Assembly: GCF_900100885.1 (NCBI RefSeq)
Contig: NZ_LT629692.1
Span: 2,046,001 to 2,110,000 of the forward strand
DNA: 64,000 nt
Source: Microbacterium pygmaeum
GTDB taxonomy: Bacteria > Actinomycetota > Actinomycetes > Actinomycetales > Microbacteriaceae
Reading direction: 5' to 3'
The translations under genes and the position numbers were made by a program. The notes beneath the pieces are model-generated. The model had not been told where the DNA came from and did not search any database. It was given only the letters and a program-made list of their open reading frames with translations. This document shows, piece after piece, positions 53,494-61,856 of the stretch (position 1 is its first letter; each line of letters begins with the position of its first letter).

Positions 53494-54845
53494 GACAGCG
53501 ACTCCGCGACGGGCGCAGGGGCTGCCGGGGGCTTGGCCGCCAGCATCCGCTCCAGGGCCAGGCGAGCCGGCTCGGCGACATCCAGCGGGACCTCGATGCG
53601 GTTGCGCACCTCGCCCTCGACGAGTCCGTCCAGGACCCACGCCAGGTAGCCGGGGTGAATGCGGTACATGGTCGAGCAGGGGCAGACCACGGGATCCAGG
53701 CAGAAGATCTCGTGCTGGGGGTTTGCCGCGGCCAGACGCTGCACGAGGTTCACCTCGGTGCCGATGGCGAAGGTGGTCGGCTCGGTGGCGGCCTCGATCG
53801 CCTTGCGGATGTAGTCGGTCGAGCCGGCCTCGTCCGCCGCGTCCACGACCGCCATCGGGCACTCCGGGTGCACGATCACCCGCACACCGGGGTGGGCGGC
53901 ACGCGCTTGATCGATCTGGTCGACCGTGAAGCGACGGTGCACCGAGCAGAAGCCGTGCCAGAGGATCACCCGCGAGTCCGCGAGCTCGGCGGCGGTGCTG
54001 CCGCCGAAGGGCTTGCGCGGGTTCCACATCGGCATCTGCTCCAGCGGCACGCCCATCGCCTTGGCCGTGTTGCGGCCGAGGTGCTGATCAGGGAAGAACA
54101 GCACGCGACGACCCCGCTCGAAGGCCCACTCCAGCACGGTGCGCGCGTTGGAGGACGTGCAGACGATGCCGCCGTGGCGACCGACGAATCCCTTGATCGC
54201 GGCCGAGGAGTTCATGTACGTCACCGGGATGACCGGCACGAGGCCGTCGGCGTCGGGAGTGTCCATGTCGCCGTAGATCTCGGACAGCTGCTCCCAGCAC
54301 TCCTCGACCTGGTCGATGTCGGCCATGTCGGCCATCGAGCACCCGGCAGCGAGGTTCGGCAGGATCACGGCCTGCTGCGGCTGTGAGAGCAGGTCGGCGG
54401 TCTCGGCCATGAAGTGCACGCCGCAGAACACGATCGCCTCGGCGTTCGGATGCTCCAGCGCCGCGTTGGCGAGCTGGAACGAGTCGCCGACGTAGTCGGC
54501 GTGGCGCACGACTTCTTCGCGCTGATAGAAGTGACCGAGCACCACCACCCGGTCGCCGAGTGCCGCCTTGGCCGCGACGATGCGAGCGTCGAGCTCGTCG
54601 TCGGACGCCTCGCGGTACTGCGCCGGGAGCTCCCCCTGACGTGGGGAGCCGGTGGGGATGACATCGCCCATCGATGAGCCCGGTCCGTAGCCGGGCCGCA
54701 CATCGAAGGTCCACGGGCCCTCTGCCAGATCGGTGTTGCAGGTCTCCGCGGTCGAGGCGCCGGCGACGATCGCCTGGATGGCGTGGTCGACGGATGGGTC
54801 GGCGTCCTGCGGGCGCGGCTGCAGAGTCAGGAGTGTCGCGGTCAT
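53490..54845 (-). CDS. nadA: Quinolinate synthase
   Basis: Iron-sulfur enzyme condensing iminoaspartate with DHAP to quinolinate. The 451-residue protein carries the three cluster cysteine regions: AAGCSMADM, GIVCTSSNA and DPVVCPCSTMYRIHP. An N-terminal extension of about 80 residues precedes the core, which opens with LGDRVVVLGHFYQREEVVRHADYVGDS. It lies directly behind the nrtR gene with a four-base overlap (ATGA), so it is coregulated. Oxygen-sensitive cluster assembly may rely on the desulfurase at the operon's end. Confidence 0.95.
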   Translation of the reverse strand: MTATLLTLQPRPQDADPSVDHAIQAIVAGASTAETCNTDLAEGPWTFDVRPGYGPGSSMGDVIPTGSPRQGELPAQYREASDDELDARIVAAKAALGDRVVVLGHFYQREEVVRHADYVGDSFQLANAALEHPNAEAIVFCGVHFMAETADLLSQPQQAVILPNLAAGCSMADMADIDQVEECWEQLSEIYGDMDTPDADGLVPVIPVTYMNSSAAIKGFVGRHGGIVCTSSNARTVLEWAFERGRRVLFFPDQHLGRNTAKAMGVPLEQMPMWNPRKPFGGSTAAELADSRVILWHGFCSVHRRFTVDQIDQARAAHPGVRVIVHPECPMAVVDAADEAGSTDYIRKAIEAATEPTTFAIGTEVNLVQRLAAANPQHEIFCLDPVVCPCSTMYRIHPGYLAWVLDGLVEGEVRNRIEVPLDVAEPARLALERMLAAKPPAAPAPVAESLS

Positions 54846-55588
54846 GACGTGCTCGATTCGTTCTCGGGTGTTCGTTCGGAGGCGAGGGGGCCGCGATCGG
54901 CGAGCTCGACGTCCTGGTTGTAGCGGTAGAAGCGTGCGGGGCGGTGACTTCCGGTGCGGAAGCGGTCGGTGGGGATGAGGGTTCCGGAGTTCTCGGCCTG
55001 CCGCCGGAAGTTCGCGGGGTCGAGCCGGCGGCCCAGGATCGACTCGTACACCTCGCGCAGTTCGGCGAGCGTGAACTCATCGGCCAGCAGCCCGTGCGCG
55101 ATCCTGCTGTAGCCGACCTTGTTGCGCAGGCGCCACAGGGCGTACTCCACGATGTGGTTGTGGTCGAAGGCCAGACGGGGCAGCTCGGCGACGTCGTGCC
55201 ACGAGACGTTCTCCACCGGCGCCGCGGGGATCTCGTCGGGTCGCACCAGCGCCCAGTACACGATCGAGACGACCCGGGTGGGGGAGCGGTCGACGGCCCC
55301 GAACGCGTAGAGCTGTTCGAGATAGCTCGGAGCGATGGCGGTGGTTTCAGCGAGCGTGCGGGATGCCGCGGCATCCAGGCTCTCGGTCGCATCCAGCCAA
55401 CCGCCGGGCAGCGCCCACTGGCCCTCGTGCGGGTCGCGCGTGCGCATGACGAGCGGCACAACGACCGCGAGTCGGTCCGTGCCGGGATCCCTGCGCAGCG
55501 AGAAGATCACCGTGGACACCGCGACGCGGGTGACGTCGACGACTGCCTCCGGCGAAGCCCTGCGAGGTTCGATCAGCGTTTGTGTCAT
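54842..55588 (-). CDS. nrtR: NrtR-type Nudix regulator of NAD biosynthesis
   Basis: A 248-residue protein: an N-terminal Nudix-like domain and a C-terminal winged helix (FTLAELREVYESILGRRLDPANFRRQ, residues about 170-195). The Nudix box is degenerate: G-x5-E is kept (GWLDATE), but the REUxEExGU part reads RTLAETTAI. The lost glutamates argue for ligand sensing (ADP-ribose in this family) rather than catalysis. As first gene of the nadA-nadB-nadC operon with two matching palindromes upstream, it is very probably an autoregulating NAD repressor. Confidence 0.9.
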   Translation of the reverse strand: MTQTLIEPRRASPEAVVDVTRVAVSTVIFSLRRDPGTDRLAVVVPLVMRTRDPHEGQWALPGGWLDATESLDAAASRTLAETTAIAPSYLEQLYAFGAVDRSPTRVVSIVYWALVRPDEIPAAPVENVSWHDVAELPRLAFDHNHIVEYALWRLRNKVGYSRIAHGLLADEFTLAELREVYESILGRRLDPANFRRQAENSGTLIPTDRFRTGSHRPARFYRYNQDVELADRGPLASERTPENESSTS

Positions 55589-55633
55589 GATGACTCTTAC
55601 CCTTCCTCGACGATCTTAGTGTCATGGTGACAA
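55583..55633 (-). promoter_or_regulatory. Two palindromic NrtR operator candidates
   Basis: Site 1, TGTCA-TGG-TGACA at 55620-55632, is a perfect 5-bp inverted repeat. Site 2, GTCAT-G-ATGAC at 55584-55594, covers the nrtR start codon. Both share GTGTCATGRTGAC, with 36 bp between their starts. Position at the first gene of the NAD operon, and repetition, suggest repressor binding that blocks both transcription and start-codon access. Confidence 0.7.
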
Positions 55634-55740
55634 GAAGTGCAAACACACGGCGCACCGTTGTCTGTCGGCGTGGTCCCAGGCGGTTCTGCCTACGCTGAAG
55701 CGCTGGAACGCACTCGTAGCGAGCATCGGAAGGAACGAAC

Positions 55741-56916
55741 GTGATCGTGGTGGAGATCGTGCTGATCGGCATCCTGCTGATCGCGCTGATCGCGGGCGTG
55801 CGCCGCGGCTTCGTCGCCAGCCTCGGATCCATCGTCGGGCTCGTCCTCGGCGGGATCGCCGCGTTCTGGCTCGTGCCGGTCGTCAATGACCTCTGGCCGT
55901 GGCAGAGCACACGGGTCGTCGCCGTCATCATCCTGACCATCGTGCTGCTGGTCGGCGGCGGTTTCGGCGGCGCGGCGGCCGGCGTGGCGCTGCGAAGCGG
56001 CGTCGACCGCACGCCGTTGCGCGTCTTCGACCGGATCCTGGGCGGGGCGCTCGCCGTTGTGGCCGGTGCCCTCTCGCTCACCCTCGTCTCCTCCGCACTC
56101 GTGTCGACCGGCACACCCGTCCTATCCACCGCGCTGGCGTCGTCGCAGGTGCTGCGCGCCATCGAGGGGATCACCCCCCGACCGGTCGCCGAAACGCTTG
56201 CGCGGGTGCGCTCGGCTGTCCTCGATGACGGGCTGCCGAGACTGGGCGAACTGCTCGCCCTCGACCAGGGCGGACCCACGGCTCCGCCCGTGTCGCTGGA
56301 TGATCCGGTGCTCGCTCAGGCCGCGGCATCCGTCGCCCGCGTCTCCGGAACTGCCTGGGCGTGCGGGGTGAGCCAGACCGGGACGGGTTTCGTCCTGACC
56401 GCCGATCGGGTCGTGACCAACGCGCACGTCGTCGCCGGTGTCGACACGCCCATCGTCGAGCTGCCGGGGCAACCCGCGCGCGAGGGCCGGATCGTCTACT
56501 TCAACACGACGAACGATCTCGCGGTGATCGCCGTGGACGACCTGCAGGTCGCACCGCTGGCGGTCGTCTCGCCGATCGCGGTGGGAACGGCCGCCGTGAT
56601 CCAGGGCTACCCCTACGGCGGGCCCTTCACGATGGTCAACGCCGCGGTGATCTCGACCGGGTCGCCGCCGGTGCCGGACATCTACGAGGAGTCCACGACC
56701 CCTCGCGAGATCTACGGCCTCGCCGCCGACGTGCAGCCGGGGAACTCAGGCGGGCCACTGCTGACGGCGGAGGGGGCGGTCGCCGGCGTGGTCTTCGCTC
56801 GTGCCGACGCAGACGAGCAGCGCGGCTACGCGATGACGACGACCGAGCTCGAGCCGGTGCTCCTGGCTGCCCCCGGGCTCTCCGACCCGGTCGGCACCGG
56901 GCGCTGCACGTCCTGA
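55741..56916 (+). CDS. MarP-like membrane serine protease (CvpA domain plus trypsin-like domain)
   Basis: A 391-residue protein. The first about 160 residues form a colicin-V-production-type membrane domain with four helices (near 2-18, 26-46, 58-82, 100-120). The exported part is a chymotrypsin-fold protease with His in LTADRVVTNAHVVAG, Asp in NTTNDLAVI and Ser in VQPGNSGGP. A cysteine pair (WACGVS and the C-terminal GRCTS) may form a stabilising disulfide. In M. tuberculosis MarP maintains intrabacterial pH through cell-wall hydrolases. GTG start with GGAACGAAC upstream. Confidence 0.9.
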   Translation: MIVVEIVLIGILLIALIAGVRRGFVASLGSIVGLVLGGIAAFWLVPVVNDLWPWQSTRVVAVIILTIVLLVGGGFGGAAAGVALRSGVDRTPLRVFDRILGGALAVVAGALSLTLVSSALVSTGTPVLSTALASSQVLRAIEGITPRPVAETLARVRSAVLDDGLPRLGELLALDQGGPTAPPVSLDDPVLAQAAASVARVSGTAWACGVSQTGTGFVLTADRVVTNAHVVAGVDTPIVELPGQPAREGRIVYFNTTNDLAVIAVDDLQVAPLAVVSPIAVGTAAVIQGYPYGGPFTMVNAAVISTGSPPVPDIYEESTTPREIYGLAADVQPGNSGGPLLTAEGAVAGVVFARADADEQRGYAMTTTELEPVLLAAPGLSDPVGTGRCTS

Positions 56917-56960
56917 AACGCGGATGTCGCGCCGGGACGTTCCGGCCGGAGGCGTCCACT

Positions 56961-56966
56961 ATGCTG
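56961..56966 (+). promoter_or_regulatory. -10 element (TATGCT) of the gcv operon
   Basis: TATGCT lies about 27 bp upstream of the first riboswitch base, leaving a start point near 56973. It is the closest match to a sigma-70-type -10 in the 324-bp region after the protease gene. Confidence 0.5.
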
Positions 56967-56992
56967 GCAGGGCAATTCAACACACGGCCGAC

Positions 56993-57203
56993 GATCCGGT
57001 CGGGAGAGCCTCGGCGCACGCCGAGCACCGAAGGAGCAAGCCTCCCCGCCAATCTCTCAGGTATCGCGTACCGCCCGGATCCGGCCACTCTGAAAAGCGA
57101 TCCCGTTCTGGACGGGGTCCGCCGACGGTGAAAGCACCGCCTCCCGCTTCGACGGGGGCGGCGCGAAACTCTCAGGCCGATGACAGAGGGGGAGTTCACA
57201 GAC
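56993..57203 (+). promoter_or_regulatory. Tandem glycine riboswitch upstream of gcvT
   Basis: Two consecutive glycine aptamers. The first (about 56997-57078) starts CGGTCGGGAGAG, has a strong GGCGCACGCCG-type hairpin and the conserved block AATCTCTCAGGTA. The second (about 57088-57190) has GGTGAAAGCACCG and the matching block AAACTCTCAGGCCGATGACAGAGGG. The repeated CTCTCAGG is diagnostic. A small hairpin (CAGACG...CGTCTG) just before GGGAG and the gcvT ATG could be the expression platform. It should turn the operon on when glycine is high. This explains the whole 324-bp gap after the protease gene. Confidence 0.93.
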
Positions 57204-57240
57204 GTCGCCCGGCGTCTGCCCGATCGCGACGGGAGAACTC

Positions 57241-58374
57241 ATGACAGAACCCCGCTACACGCCGCTCCGCGCGCGCCATGAGGCGCTCGGCGCCTCCTTC
57301 ACCGACTTCGGGGGTTGGGCGATGCCGGTCCGGTACACGTCCGATCTCGCCGAACATCACGCGGTGCGCACGGCGGCGGGGCTGTTCGACATCTCGCACA
57401 TGGCCGAGTTCCTGATCTCCGGCGACGGCGCCGAGGCGTTCCTGGACTACGCGTTCGCGGGTCGGATCTCGACGATGTCGGAGGGGAAGGCGAAGTATTC
57501 GCTACTCCTCTCCGAGGGCGGCGGGATCATCGACGACGTGATCGTGTACCGGCTGGAAGCGGGCGCATGGGAGCATCCGTCACGGCCGTCGTTCCTGGTC
57601 ATCTCCAATGCGGGCAATCGTGAGCAGGTTGCCGCAGCCCTGATCGAGCGGACGGCGGAGTTCGATGTCCGTGTCATCGACGTCACCGACGACTACTCGC
57701 TCATCGCAGTGCAGGGCCCGCTGGCCCGCGCCGTACTGGAATCGCTGCAGGACCTCACCGACCTCTCCCCGTCGCTGGATGACCTCAAGTACTACGCCGC
57801 CGCATCGGCGCGCTTCCACGACGCGCCGGTGCTGATCGCGCGCACCGGCTACACGGGCGAGAACGGCTACGAGCTGCTCATCGAGAACGCGCGTGCCGCA
57901 CAGCTGTGGGACGCGCTGCTCGAGGTCGGCGCTGCGCTCGGCCTCGTCCCGGCCGGTCTCGCCGCGCGCGACACCCTGCGCCTCGAAGCCGGAATGCCGC
58001 TGTACGGTCACGAGCTCTCCCTCGACGTCCTGCCGGCGCAGGCGGGCCTCGCCCGCGTCGTGGCTGTGGACAAGGACGCCTTCGTCGGCAAGTCCGGTCT
58101 TTCGGCGATCGTCGCTGCCGACGCGCCGGTGCTGGTCGGCCTCGTCTCCGACGGCAGGCGCGCCGGTCGGGCCGGCTACGCCGTGCTGCAGGGCGAGAGC
58201 GTCGTCGGCGAGATCACCAGCGGCGCGCTGAGCCCCACCCTCGGGCATCCGATCGCCATGGCCTTCGTCACCCCCTCGGCCGGCGCCGAGGGAACCTCGC
58301 TGTTCATCGATGTTCGCGGTAACCGCATCCCCGCGACCGTCACCACACTGCCGTTCTATCGTCGTGCCCAGTAG
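57241..58374 (+). CDS. gcvT: Glycine cleavage system T protein (aminomethyltransferase)
   Basis: Tetrahydrofolate-dependent component that takes the aminomethyl group from lipoyl-GcvH to give methylene-THF and ammonia. The 377-residue protein has FTDFGGWAMPVRY, LFDISHMAEFLISG, ARTGYTGENGYELL and ARDTLRLEAGMPLYGHEL, all typical. GGGAG lies seven bases before the ATG. First gene of gcvT-gcvH-gcvP, downstream of the glycine riboswitch. Confidence 0.96.
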   Translation: MTEPRYTPLRARHEALGASFTDFGGWAMPVRYTSDLAEHHAVRTAAGLFDISHMAEFLISGDGAEAFLDYAFAGRISTMSEGKAKYSLLLSEGGGIIDDVIVYRLEAGAWEHPSRPSFLVISNAGNREQVAAALIERTAEFDVRVIDVTDDYSLIAVQGPLARAVLESLQDLTDLSPSLDDLKYYAAASARFHDAPVLIARTGYTGENGYELLIENARAAQLWDALLEVGAALGLVPAGLAARDTLRLEAGMPLYGHELSLDVLPAQAGLARVVAVDKDAFVGKSGLSAIVAADAPVLVGLVSDGRRAGRAGYAVLQGESVVGEITSGALSPTLGHPIAMAFVTPSAGAEGTSLFIDVRGNRIPATVTTLPFYRRAQ

Positions 58375-58399
58375 CGACGCGCAACCTCCGGAGGATCCC

Positions 58400-58783
58400 A
58401 TGACCGATCTGAACGCCCTTCAGTACACTGCCGAGCACGAGTGGATCGCCTTCGACGGCGACGTCGCCACCGTCGGCATCACCGACTTCGCCGCCGACAA
58501 GCTCGGCGACGTGGTGTACGTCGACCTCCCGGCCGCCGACGCGGCCGTCTCCGCCGGTCAGGTGGTCGGCGAGATCGAGTCGACGAAGTCGGTGGGCGAG
58601 CTGTACGCCCCGCTGACCGGTGCGGTCGTCGAGGCCAACCAGGCCGCGATCGATGACCCGTCGCTGGTCAACAGCGATCCGTACGGCGACGGCTGGCTGG
58701 TCAAGATCCGCGTGGGTGAGAAGGACTCGGCGGATCTGCTCGACCGCGCGGCCTACGTCGCGCTCACGGGCGGCGACGAGTGA
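58400..58783 (+). CDS. gcvH: Glycine cleavage system H protein
   Basis: A 127-residue lipoyl carrier that shuttles the aminomethyl intermediate between P, T and L proteins. The lipoylation lysine is in GEIESTKSVGELYAP (about residue 63). The N-terminal YTAEHEWIAFDGDVATVGITDFA and the C-terminal GDGWLVKIR fit the family. CCGGAGGATCC before the ATG is a good ribosome-binding site. The TGA overlaps the GTG of gcvP (GTGA). Confidence 0.96.
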   Translation: MTDLNALQYTAEHEWIAFDGDVATVGITDFAADKLGDVVYVDLPAADAAVSAGQVVGEIESTKSVGELYAPLTGAVVEANQAAIDDPSLVNSDPYGDGWLVKIRVGEKDSADLLDRAAYVALTGGDE

Positions 58784-61677
58784 CGGGCACCTTCGCCGAT
58801 CGGCACATCGGAACGGATGCCGACGCACAGCAGCTGATGCTCGGCGTGCTCGGATACGAGACGGTCGACGCGCTCGTGCAGGCGGCGGTGCCGGCATCCA
58901 TCCATGTCCGGGAGCGATCCACCAGCGACATCCCGCCAGCGGCCACCGAGGCGGAGGCGCTGGCCGAGCTGCGAGAGCTGGGTGGCATGAACCAGGCCGC
59001 TCGCCCGATGATCGGGCTCGGCTACTACGACACGTTCACCCCGTCGGTGATCGCCCGCAACGTGCTGGAGAACCCGTCCTGGTACACGGCGTACACGCCC
59101 TACCAGCCGGAGATCTCGCAGGGGCGCCTGGAGGCCCTGATCAACTTCCAGACCATGGTCACAGACCTCACTGGCCTGGCGACGGCGAACGCGTCGATGC
59201 TCGACGAGTCCACGGCGGTGGTGGAGGGGATGCTGCTGGCCCGCCGCGCGTCCAAGAGCGCGTCGAACGTGTTCCTGGTCGATGCCGATGCGCTGCCGCA
59301 GACCAAAGCGCTGCTGCGCTCGCGCGCCGCGGCCGTCGGGATCGAGCTGCGTGAGATCGCGCTGGAGGCCGCGTCCGGCTCGGGCACGACGATCGACGAG
59401 CCGGCCGACGCGTTCGGCGCCTTCTTCCAGTACCCCGGGGCCTCCGGTCGGGTCGCCGACCCGTCCGGTGCCATCGCGGCGGTGCAGGCACAGGGCGGCC
59501 TCGCCGTCGTCGCCGCCGATCTCCTCGCGCTGACGCTGCTGCGCTCGCCGGGGTCGCTGGGTGCCGACGTCGCCGTGGGAACGACTCAGCGCTTCGGTGT
59601 GCCGCTCGGGTTCGGCGGACCCCACGCCGGCTACATGGCGGTGCGCTCCGGGCTTGAGCGGCAGCTGCCCGGACGCCTCGTCGGGGTCTCCCAGGATGCC
59701 GTGGGCCATCCCGCATACCGGCTGTCGCTGCAGACGCGCGAGCAGCACATCCGCCGGGAGAAGGCGACCTCGAACATCTGCACCGCGCAGGTGCTGCTGG
59801 CCGTGATGGCGGCGATGTACGCCGTCTATCACGGGCCGACCGGCCTGAAGGCGATCGCGACCGAGGTCGCGAAGAAGGCCGACGCGCTGGCGGAGCGGCT
59901 GCGCTCCTACGGTCTGACACCGACCGCCGACGCCTTCTTCGACACGATCCGCGTGGTGACCCCCGGTCCGTCCAAGCGGGTCATCGAGCGCGCACGGTCC
60001 AAGGGCTACCAGTTGTTCTGGGTGGACGACGCTACCGTGGGGATCGCGGTGGACGAGACCACCACCGCCGAGGACCTCGCCGCAGTCGCCTGGGCGTTCG
60101 GCCTGCCGGATGCCGACGAGCACGACGTGCGCGACCTGCCGTTCGACGATGCGGTGGCGCTGCGCGCGATCGCGGACGGCCTCCATCGCGATGACGCGTA
60201 CCTGCAGCATCCGGTGTTCAACACGCACCGCTCGGAGACGGCGATGATGCGCTATCTCAAGCAGCTCGCCGACCGCGACTACGCACTGGACCGCGGAATG
60301 ATCCCGCTCGGGTCGTGCACCATGAAGCTCAATGCCGCGACCGAGATGGCCGCGGTCTCGTGGCCGGAGTTCTCGCGCGTGCACCCCTTCGCGCCCGAAG
60401 CCGACGTGCGCGGCTACCTCGCCATGATCGAGCAGCTCGAGACCTGGCTGGCCGAGGTCACCGGGTACGACACCGTCTCGCTCCAGCCGAACGCGGGCTC
60501 GCAGGGCGAGCTGGCTGGGCTCCTCGCGATCCGCGGGTGGCACCGCTCGCGTGGCGACCTCGACCGCACGGTGTGCCTGATCCCGTCGTCGGCGCACGGC
60601 ACGAACGCCGCTTCGGCGGTGCTGGCCGGCATGAAGGTCGTGGTCGTCGCCTGCGACGAGGCGGGCAACGTGGACCTCGACGACCTGCGCGCGAAGATCG
60701 CGGTGCACGCCGACGAGCTCTCGGCGCTGATGATCACCTATCCGTCCACGCACGGGGTGTACGAGCACGATGTGCTCGAGATCACGCAGGCCGTTCACGA
60801 CGCCGGAGGCCAGGTGTACGTCGACGGCGCCAACCTGAACGCCCTGCTCGGGTACGCGCGGTTCGGCGACCTCGGCGGCGATGTGTCGCACCTGAACCTG
60901 CACAAGACGTTCGCCATCCCGCACGGCGGCGGCGGACCCGGCGTCGGTCCCGTCGCGGCGAAGGCGCACCTCGCACCGTTCCTGCCGTCGCATCCGTTCG
61001 CGCAGCGCGCCGATCATGCCGGCGGCCACGTCTTCGAGGGGGGAGTCGTCTCGGCGGCGCCGTACGGCTCGGCCGGCATCCTCCCGATCTCCTGGGCGTA
61101 CATGCGCATGATGGGACTGCGCGGGCTGACGGATGCCACGGCGGCCGCGGTCCTCTCGGCGAACTACATCGCGGCGCGCCTGCAGGAGCACTTCCCGGTG
61201 CTGTACGCGGGGGAGGGCGGACTCGTCGCGCACGAGTGCATCCTCGACCTGCGTCCACTGCGGGAGGAGACCGGGGTGACCGTGGACGATGTCGCCAAGC
61301 GCCTCATCGACTACGGATTCCACGCGCCGACCATGTCGTTCCCGGTCGCGGGCACGCTGATGGTCGAGCCCACCGAATCCGAAGACCTCGGCGAGATCGA
61401 CCGGTTCATCGACGCGATGATCGCGATCAAGGCGGAGGCCGCGCTCGTCGGCGCAGGGGAGTGGCCGGCCGACGACAACCCGCTGGTGAACGCCCCGCAC
61501 ACCGCCGAGACCGTGGTCGTCGGCGAGTGGGAGCACCCGTACTCGCGGGAACTCGCGGTCTATCCGGTGCACACGCTGGTGCGGACCAAGTACTGGCCAC
61601 CGGTGCGCCGCATCGACCAGGCGTTCGGCGACCGCAACCTCGTGTGCGCGTGCCCGCCGATCGAGGCGTTCGCCTGA
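58780..61677 (+). CDS. gcvP: Glycine dehydrogenase (decarboxylating), P protein
   Basis: A 965-residue PLP enzyme that decarboxylates glycine and loads the aminomethyl group on lipoyl-GcvH. It is the single-chain form with two homologous halves. The N-terminal half starts RHIGTDADAQQLMLGVLGYETVDALVQ. The C-terminal half carries NAGSQGELAGLLAI and the pyridoxal lysine in LNLHKTFAIPHGGGGPG. The GTG overlaps the gcvH stop. The fourth component (Lpd/GcvL) is not in the window. A 1035-codon open frame on the opposite strand is shadow. Confidence 0.96.
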   Translation: MTGTFADRHIGTDADAQQLMLGVLGYETVDALVQAAVPASIHVRERSTSDIPPAATEAEALAELRELGGMNQAARPMIGLGYYDTFTPSVIARNVLENPSWYTAYTPYQPEISQGRLEALINFQTMVTDLTGLATANASMLDESTAVVEGMLLARRASKSASNVFLVDADALPQTKALLRSRAAAVGIELREIALEAASGSGTTIDEPADAFGAFFQYPGASGRVADPSGAIAAVQAQGGLAVVAADLLALTLLRSPGSLGADVAVGTTQRFGVPLGFGGPHAGYMAVRSGLERQLPGRLVGVSQDAVGHPAYRLSLQTREQHIRREKATSNICTAQVLLAVMAAMYAVYHGPTGLKAIATEVAKKADALAERLRSYGLTPTADAFFDTIRVVTPGPSKRVIERARSKGYQLFWVDDATVGIAVDETTTAEDLAAVAWAFGLPDADEHDVRDLPFDDAVALRAIADGLHRDDAYLQHPVFNTHRSETAMMRYLKQLADRDYALDRGMIPLGSCTMKLNAATEMAAVSWPEFSRVHPFAPEADVRGYLAMIEQLETWLAEVTGYDTVSLQPNAGSQGELAGLLAIRGWHRSRGDLDRTVCLIPSSAHGTNAASAVLAGMKVVVVACDEAGNVDLDDLRAKIAVHADELSALMITYPSTHGVYEHDVLEITQAVHDAGGQVYVDGANLNALLGYARFGDLGGDVSHLNLHKTFAIPHGGGGPGVGPVAAKAHLAPFLPSHPFAQRADHAGGHVFEGGVVSAAPYGSAGILPISWAYMRMMGLRGLTDATAAAVLSANYIAARLQEHFPVLYAGEGGLVAHECILDLRPLREETGVTVDDVAKRLIDYGFHAPTMSFPVAGTLMVEPTESEDLGEIDRFIDAMIAIKAEAALVGAGEWPADDNPLVNAPHTAETVVVGEWEHPYSRELAVYPVHTLVRTKYWPPVRRIDQAFGDRNLVCACPPIEAFA

Positions 61678-61738
61678 GCGGCGCGCGGGGGCCGGCCTCG
61701 CGGTGTCCGTTCGCGGCGACGCCGAGCCCCGGGATTCC

Positions 61739-61814
61739 CGGCGAGACGCGGGTTCGACGCCGAAACCCTGGTTCGACGCCGAAACCCCGGGTCGTGCACC
61801 CGGGTCTCGCGGCG
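61739..61814. repeat. 76-bp imperfect palindromic element (GAGAC...GTCTC), copy A
   Basis: Bounded by CGGCGAGAC (61739-61747) and GTCTCGCGGCG (61804-61814). Inside is a 19-bp-period tandem duplication of GTTCGACGCCGAAACCC (61752-61768 and 61771-61787). It lies between the gcvP stop and the 3' end of the second DUF559-type gene. It shares its GAGAC/GTCTC ends and the CCGGGTGCACG core (reverse orientation) with copies B and C on the other side of that gene. Confidence 0.7.
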
Positions 61815-61856
61815 CCTGCCGGGTGTCGCGAGTTGCCCATGGTCCCGCCGCGCGGC

